Part shown: piece after piece, positions 60,020 through 64,000 of the stretch
Position numbering within the stretch: position 1 is the first letter of the stretch
How the letters are laid out: every line of letters begins with the position of its first letter
Assembly (NCBI GenBank): GCA_026129685.1
Contig: JAHCHO010000006.1
Coordinates: forward strand, 310,001-374,000
Length of the DNA: 64,000 nucleotides
Direction of reading: 5' to 3'
From: Fimbriimonadaceae bacterium
GTDB taxonomy: Bacteria > Armatimonadota > Fimbriimonadia > Fimbriimonadales > Fimbriimonadaceae
The notes under the pieces: model-generated
The model's database searches: none
What the model saw: only the letters and a program-made list of their open reading frames with translations
Told to the model about the DNA's origin: nothing
Made by a program: the position numbers and the translations under genes

Positions 60020-60894
60020 CGCTCGCTCAACCGTACCAGTTTGCGCAGGTACGCCTGGTAGGCGCGTCCCTTGTGCTCTTCCGCCAGGCGGGCGAACCGG
60101 GCGTCGTCCACGAAGCCCATGCGCCAAGCGACCTCCTCGACGCATCCGACCTTGAGTCCTTGTCGTTGCTCGATCGTGCCGATGAACATCGCCGCCTGCA
60201 ACAGGGATTCGGGAGTGCCGGTGTCGAGCCAAGCCACCCCCCGGCCGAAGGTTTCGACGTGCAGACTTCCCTGCTCCAGGTACCGTCGGTTCACGTCGGT
60301 GATCTCCAACTCCCCGCGCGGCGACGGCTTCAGGCTTTTCGCGATGTCCACGACCGATGCGTCATAGAAGTAGAGTCCGGTCACGGCGTAGTTCGACTTG
60401 GGGGCGGCGGGCTTTTCCTCGATCGAGACCGGTCTGCCGTCAGGACCGAACTCCACGACCCCGTACCGCTCGGGGTCGTCCACCCAGTAGGCGAACACGG
60501 TCGCCCCTTGAGTTCGCGCGGCGGCGTCCTGCAGTTGGTGGGACAGCCCTTGAGCGTAGAAGATGTTGTCGCCAAGGACCAGGGCGGACAACGATTCGCC
60601 GATAAAGGAGTCTCCGATCAGAAAGGCCTGGGCGAGACCGCCGGGCGTGGGTTGGGAACGGTACTCGAGGGCCAGCCCCCACTGCGAACCGTCGCCGAGG
60701 AGCGCCCGGAACATCGCCTGCTCATGGGGCGTCGTGATGATCAGAATCTCGCGTATCCCCGCCAACATGAGGGTGGTCAGCGGATAGTAGATCATCGGCT
60801 TGTCGTACACGGGAAGTAGTTGCTTGCTGATCACCTGGGTGACCGGATGTAACCGCGTTCCGGCTCCGCCGGCAAGGATGATCCCCTTCCTCAT
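60016..60894 (-). CDS. rfbA: Glucose-1-phosphate thymidylyltransferase
   Basis: First enzyme of the dTDP-sugar route (for example dTDP-L-rhamnose): glucose-1-phosphate plus dTTP gives dTDP-glucose. The 292-residue product has [36 protein letters not shown] at the N-terminus, then [12 protein letters not shown] and [19 protein letters not shown], with all family stretches in place. ATG 60894 overlaps rfbB by ATGA; the frame to 60966 is a shadow in rfbB. No rfbC or rfbD is present, so the final sugar is not known. It is translated between rfbB and the NlpC/P60 gene. Confidence 0.96.
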   Translation of the reverse strand: MRKGIILAGGAGTRLHPVTQVISKQLLPVYDKPMIYYPLTTLMLAGIREILIITTPHEQAMFRALLGDGSQWGLALEYRSQPTPGGLAQAFLIGDSFIGESLSALVLGDNIFYAQGLSHQLQDAAARTQGATVFAYWVDDPERYGVVEFGPDGRPVSIEEKPAAPKSNYAVTGLYFYDASVVDIAKSLKPSPRGELEITDVNRRYLEQGSLHVETFGRGVAWLDTGTPESLLQAAMFIGTIEQRQGLKVGCVEEVAWRMGFVDDARFARLAEEHKGRAYQAYLRKLVRLSER

Positions 60895-61958
60895 CGTCCT
60901 GCCCTCTCGCCGTAGTTGGCCTCGATCCAGTCGCGATAGCGTCCGCTGCGCACCGAATCCACCCACTCCGGGTTCGCCAGGTACCAGGCAACGGTCTTGC
61001 GCAAACCGGATTCAAACGTTTCCTTGGGACGCCACCCGAGTTCGGTCCGGATCTTGCTTGCGTCGATTGCGTAGCGATGGTCGTGGCCGGGCCGATCCGG
61101 AACGAAGGCGATCTGTTTCTGGATTTCTAGGAAGCTCTTGCCGGTCGCGAGGGCGACCTCGGCGCATATGGTCTTCACCACGTCGAGGTTTTGACGTTCG
61201 CAGTCGCCGCCAACGTTATAGGTTTGCCCGAGCCGACCACGAGTCGCTACCGACCAGATGGCCTCGACGTGATCGTCCACGAACAGCCAATCCCGAACGT
61301 TCGTGCCCTGACCATAAACGGGCAGGGGCTTCCCTTCCATCGCGCTCAGGATCATCAAGGGGATTAGCTTCTCCGGGAACTGGTAGGGGCCGTAGTTGTT
61401 GGAGCAGTTCGTGACCTTGACGGGCAGGCCATAGGTGTGGAAGTAGGCCCGGACCAAGTGATCGCTCGCCGCCTTGGAAGCGCTGTAGGGGCTGTGCGGG
61501 TCGTAGGGGGTGGTCTCGGAGAAGAGGCCCGTCTCACCGAGGGAACCGAACACCTCGTCGGTTCCGACGTGGTGGAAGAGTCGGTCCTCGGGATCTCCCC
61601 ATACGGCGCGGCAAGCCTCGAGAAGGTTGTAGGTGCCGACGATGTTGGTCTGAATGAAGTCGCCCGGGCCGAGGATGCTACGGTCCACGTGACTCTCGGC
61701 GGCGAAGTGAAACACCCAGTCGGGCCGGTGCACGAGGATCGCCTCGCTCGTCGCTTTGGCGTCGCGCAGGTCCGCATGCACGAAGCGGTAGTTCGGGGCC
61801 GATGCGATGGTTGCGAGGTTGCCCTGGTGCCCGGCATAGGTCAAGGCGTCCAGGTTGACCCACGCAATCTCGGGATGCTCGGGGACCAGCCTCCGGAGGA
61901 ACGCAGAGCCGATGAAGCCGCATCCACCCGTTACCAAAACCGTGCTGGGAAGCGCCAT
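60891..61958 (-). CDS. rfbB: dTDP-glucose 4,6-dehydratase
   Basis: Second enzyme of the dTDP-sugar route; it makes dTDP-4-keto-6-deoxyglucose using a bound NAD. The 355-residue protein has the Rossmann [14 protein letters not shown], the TDEVFG dehydratase motif in [15 protein letters not shown], and the catalytic YSASKAASD (YxxxK). [11 protein letters not shown] is also typical. ATG 61958 is used; TTG 61973 in frame is possible. The gap to the Pcp-TsaE gene upstream is only 48 bp, so the minus-strand genes 59189-62999 may form one operon. Confidence 0.97.
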   Translation of the reverse strand: MALPSTVLVTGGCGFIGSAFLRRLVPEHPEIAWVNLDALTYAGHQGNLATIASAPNYRFVHADLRDAKATSEAILVHRPDWVFHFAAESHVDRSILGPGDFIQTNIVGTYNLLEACRAVWGDPEDRLFHHVGTDEVFGSLGETGLFSETTPYDPHSPYSASKAASDHLVRAYFHTYGLPVKVTNCSNNYGPYQFPEKLIPLMILSAMEGKPLPVYGQGTNVRDWLFVDDHVEAIWSVATRGRLGQTYNVGGDCERQNLDVVKTICAEVALATGKSFLEIQKQIAFVPDRPGHDHRYAIDASKIRTELGWRPKETFESGLRKTVAWYLANPEWVDSVRSGRYRDWIEANYGERAGR

Positions 61959-62006
61959 GGTGACGTCTGCCAAGGTACCCGAGGCAAATCTCGGTCGGTA
62001 CCGGGA

Positions 62007-62999
62007 TCAACAGGGGTCTTGCGGCGGGGGTTCCGAGGCCCCTCCAATCCTATGGACGGGGCCCTCGACCCAAAGCAAGCGTCCGTTTGCCACAGGTTTG
62101 ATCGTCACGATGCGGTCCGGGCCGATGTCTCGGAGCCGGTCGGGCCATTCGATCAGGCAGAGATGCGTATCGAGGTACCGCTCAAGGTCAATGCCTTGTT
62201 CCGACTCCACGCGGTAGAGATCGACGTGGCAGACGGGCGGATGGGTGGGAAAAGTCTGAACGAGGTTATAGGTGGGCGAGCGCACGGGTTCGGTCCAGCC
62301 CAAGCCCTCGAGCAGACCCCGTGCCAAGGTGGTCTTCCCTGCCCCGAGCGGCCCTTCGAGGGCGACGATCTCGCCCGCCCGCCACGTCTGGGCGAGCCTC
62401 GCCCCGAGTCGCCGCGTCTCGACCTCCGTTTCCAGGAGGATCGCGGAGGTCGGCATGTCGCCCTCGGACTCCACTTCGGTCAGCAACTCCGAGAAAGCGG
62501 CTAGTTGGTTGTCGAGCGGCCAGGTGGCTTCGGGCGGGACGTGGACAAATCCGATTCGACGATCGGGGAAAGCGCCCAGGGCTCGAAAGAGGGCGTAGTT
62601 GCACAGGTAATCGCCGGCGTCCACACTCACGCGCCACCGCTCGGTGTCCATCGCCAGGCGATCGATGAAGAGGTTGGCGCGACGTTGGGGCGGAGCGAAG
62701 GGGTCGATGGGGCCGGGGCCTGCGACGACGCCCGCCACATCGGGCGTCTTGCCGACGCGGTTCACGGCCCTGGACTCGAGGCGCAAGCGGGGGTCGGTCT
62801 CCCCCGCCGCAAGGCCGAGCATGAGGAGCCGGTCGAAGGAATCGGGGTCAAGGTCCGCAAGGAACGCGTCCACGGCGCAGAAGGAGACCTCAAGCACGCG
62901 ATGCGGACGACCGCTCCGCTCCGCCAGCCAAGCCGACGGGTTCCTGGCGACCCCTCCAAAGGGACCGAAACCGGTGACGATCGTGCGGGGCGGCGACAT
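62007..62999 (-). CDS. Fusion of pyroglutamyl-peptidase I and TsaE (t6A ATPase)
   Basis: One 330-residue frame carries two unrelated domains. Residues 5-175 are a C15 pyroglutamyl peptidase (removes N-terminal pyroglutamate): TGFGPFGGVARNPS, Glu75 in RLRLESRAVN, Cys133 in DAGDYLCNYALF and His153 in GFVHVPP form the catalytic triad. Residues 183-330 are TsaE, the ATPase of the TsaBDE complex that makes t6A in tRNA: Walker A GPLGAGKTTLARGL, SPTYNLVQTF, HVDLYRVES and IEWPDRLRD. An internal ATG at 62456 (Met182) with GAGG 5 nt upstream could also start TsaE alone. ATG 62999 is 13 nt after tRNA-Leu. Confidence 0.93.
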   Translation of the reverse strand: MSPPRTIVTGFGPFGGVARNPSAWLAERSGRPHRVLEVSFCAVDAFLADLDPDSFDRLLMLGLAAGETDPRLRLESRAVNRVGKTPDVAGVVAGPGPIDPFAPPQRRANLFIDRLAMDTERWRVSVDAGDYLCNYALFRALGAFPDRRIGFVHVPPEATWPLDNQLAAFSELLTEVESEGDMPTSAILLETEVETRRLGARLAQTWRAGEIVALEGPLGAGKTTLARGLLEGLGWTEPVRSPTYNLVQTFPTHPPVCHVDLYRVESEQGIDLERYLDTHLCLIEWPDRLRDIGPDRIVTIKPVANGRLLWVEGPVHRIGGASEPPPQDPC

Positions 63000-63012
63000 G
63001 GCGACGGTCAAG

Positions 63013-63096
63013 TGCCCGGGGTGGGACTCGAACCCACAAGTCCTCTCAGACTGCGGATTTTAAGTCCGCTGTGTTTACCGTTTCACCACCCGGGCA
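63013..63096 (-). tRNA. tRNA-Leu (anticodon UAA)
   Basis: 84 nt with a perfect 7-bp acceptor stem (TGCCCGG/CCGGGCA), anticodon arm GCGGA-CTTAAAA-TCCGC (anticodon TAA), a long variable arm as in leucine tRNAs and the T-arm GTGGGTTCGAGTCCCAC. CCA is not encoded. A TATACT box (63106-63111) lies 9 nt before the 5' end. The Pcp-TsaE gene starts 13 nt after its 3' end on the same strand. Confidence 0.95.
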
Positions 63097-63105
63097 GGCG
63101 AACCG

Positions 63106-63111
63106 AGTATA
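63106..63111 (-). promoter_or_regulatory. -10 box of the tRNA-Leu promoter
   Basis: TATACT on the minus strand, 9 nt upstream of the mature tRNA 5' end. No good -35 box is visible. Confidence 0.5.
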
Positions 63112-63142
63112 CCGACGGCCCCTTCCCGACCCGGTCGAGCCG

Positions 63143-64000
63143 CTACTTCGCGAACACGGTCGGACCGGTGCTCAGGCTGAACGACCCGTCCGGACGATCA
63201 AACTCCGCCTCGACAAAGGCGGCAACCCGACGGCTTCGCGTCGGTACGGTCAGCGTCGCGGTCGATCCTCCGGTCGCGGTGCCGGCCACGCGCCAAGTCG
63301 AGGGTCGGAAGTCGAGAGAGGAGGACTCGGCGACCCAAAGTCGGTAGCGGGTCGGTTTGCCGTCGTTCGCCCGCACTTGCAGGTCCTGCCCCGATGCCTT
63401 CCAAGAAACGCTGGGGAATCGCTCTCCGCGGGCGACCGAACGCGCCCAGGCGGCGAGGGTCGCCTGGTAGTAACCGACGTCGCCCAAATCGTGGCCCGCG
63501 TTCGGCACGAACAGGGCGGCCTTCCGTTGGCGCAGTTCGGACCAGTAGAGGGAGAGAGCGTCCACCGGCCAATAGGGGTCGTTCGCGCCGTTGATGACAA
63601 GGGTGGGCACGCTCACGCGTCGCCGGTAGCTGAATGGATCCACCATACGGGCAAGGCGTTGCCCTTCGGGGGTGGCCAATTCCTCGAGCAAGCCCGCCCG
63701 GGCGTAGTCGCCGATCATCTCGCTCGCTCCCGCGTAGACCTCGCCTTGCCGCTTCATCTGAGCGACGAGGTTCAGGTTGTCGTAGACCATGGGGGCGATG
63801 CCGGCGATGCGACGGTCGCCGGCCGCGCCGGCAAGCCAAGTGGTCCATCCCCGCTTACTGGCTCCGTTGATCAAGAACCGCTTCAGCGGATTGGCGCCTT
63901 TGGCAGACCACGCCTGGAGGGCGTCCATCGCCCGCACGACGCTCTTCGTCATTGGGAACAGCAGGGGCCAGGTGGGATCGCCGGATTCGAGGTACCTCAG
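63143..64000 (-). CDS. PhoPQ-activated pathogenicity-related family protein, 5' end missing
   Basis: Member of the PhoPQ_related alpha/beta hydrolase-like family. The visible 285 residues run from LRYLESGDPTWPLLFP at the window edge to the stop at 63143. Family features are VVRAMDALQ, the nucleophile-like Ser in GASKRGWTTWLAG, the Asp in VINGANDPYWPVDA and the His in NAGHDLGD. Members are about 450-500 residues with a signal peptide, so roughly 150-200 residues are outside. The C-terminal 90 residues form a beta-rich domain. The exact activity is unknown. The tRNA-Leu gene starts 46 bp downstream of its stop. Confidence 0.9.
   Translation of the reverse strand: MRYLESGDPTWPLLFPMTKSVVRAMDALQAWSAKGANPLKRFLINGASKRGWTTWLAGAAGDRRIAGIAPMVYDNLNLVAQMKRQGEVYAGASEMIGDYARAGLLEELATPEGQRLARMVDPFSYRRRVSVPTLVINGANDPYWPVDALSLYWSELRQRKAALFVPNAGHDLGDVGYYQATLAAWARSVARGERFPSVSWKASGQDLQVRANDGKPTRYRLWVAESSSLDFRPSTWRVAGTATGGSTATLTVPTRSRRVAAFVEAEFDRPDGSFSLSTGPTVFAK

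Overview
The window is one 64 kb stretch of high-GC bacterial chromosome with densely packed genes on both strands. It contains one 16S rRNA gene, one tRNA, one damaged insertion sequence, and no CRISPR array, prophage or plasmid genes. The rRNA, the hspR-linked dnaJ, the many exported peptidases and the large number of promoters placed directly against start codons are consistent with Armatimonadota (Fimbriimonadia-like). That assignment is my inference; the 16S gene at 57492-59001 would settle it.

Layout. 1-2260: glycine-cleavage gcvT (cut by the left edge) and the infC-rpmI-rplT translation operon with a consensus promoter. 2379-8724: a Gfo/Idh/MocA oxidoreductase, two exported proteins of unknown function, a small conserved protein and an exported M14 carboxypeptidase. 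8787-17308: trpS, an OppA-type lipoprotein coupled to an AraC-type regulator, an exported TPR-redoxin protein, YjbQ, a PhyH-type dioxygenase and an exported alpha/beta hydrolase. 17605-18544: a frameshifted IS110-family transposase. 18650-20050: a dnaJ-hspR heat-shock unit with a HAIR-like operator. 20149-23119: sdhB without its partners, and an aldehyde dehydrogenase coupled to a CMP-sugar synthetase. 23160-28396: an AddAB-like helicase pair that seems to lack an intact nuclease. 28403-34696: small membrane and exported proteins, the two E1 subunits of a 2-oxoacid dehydrogenase, and an acyl-CoA dehydrogenase. 34780-37901: a sugar ABC importer (binding protein plus two permeases) with a LacI-style palindrome. 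38031-40566: a DUF4342 protein, a candidate small RNA, RluB and a penicillin-binding carboxypeptidase. 40644-47407: exported S9 and M28 peptidases and two tandem membrane acyltransferases. 47517-52892: gyrA, then FmdB-type zinc ribbon-tdk-ruvC, and kbl. 52933-57260: a dockerin-like gene remnant, a second S9 peptidase and a membrane-anchored unknown. 57257-59113: a solitary 16S rRNA gene with its own promoter and terminator. 59189-64000: a minus-strand run of tRNA-Leu, a Pcp-TsaE fusion, rfbB, rfbA and an NlpC/P60 endopeptidase, plus a PhoPQ-type protein cut by the right edge.

How the genes work together. Exported proteases (M14, M28, two S9, NlpC/P60), an oligopeptide-binding lipoprotein and kbl point to a heterotroph that scavenges peptides and amino acids and can also import sugar. 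Surface-glycan genes (rfbBA, the CMP-sugar synthetase, acyltransferases) sit beside peptidoglycan enzymes.

The strongest unusual signals are: a TANNNT or near-TANNNT box 5-7 nt before the start codon of twelve genes (leaderless transcription); infC apparently starting at AUA and overlapping rpmI by 134 nt; the Pcp-TsaE fusion; the nuclease-poor AddAB pair; the unlinked 16S gene; and a candidate C-rich-loop small RNA. No single cluster is clearly a new defence or biosynthetic system.
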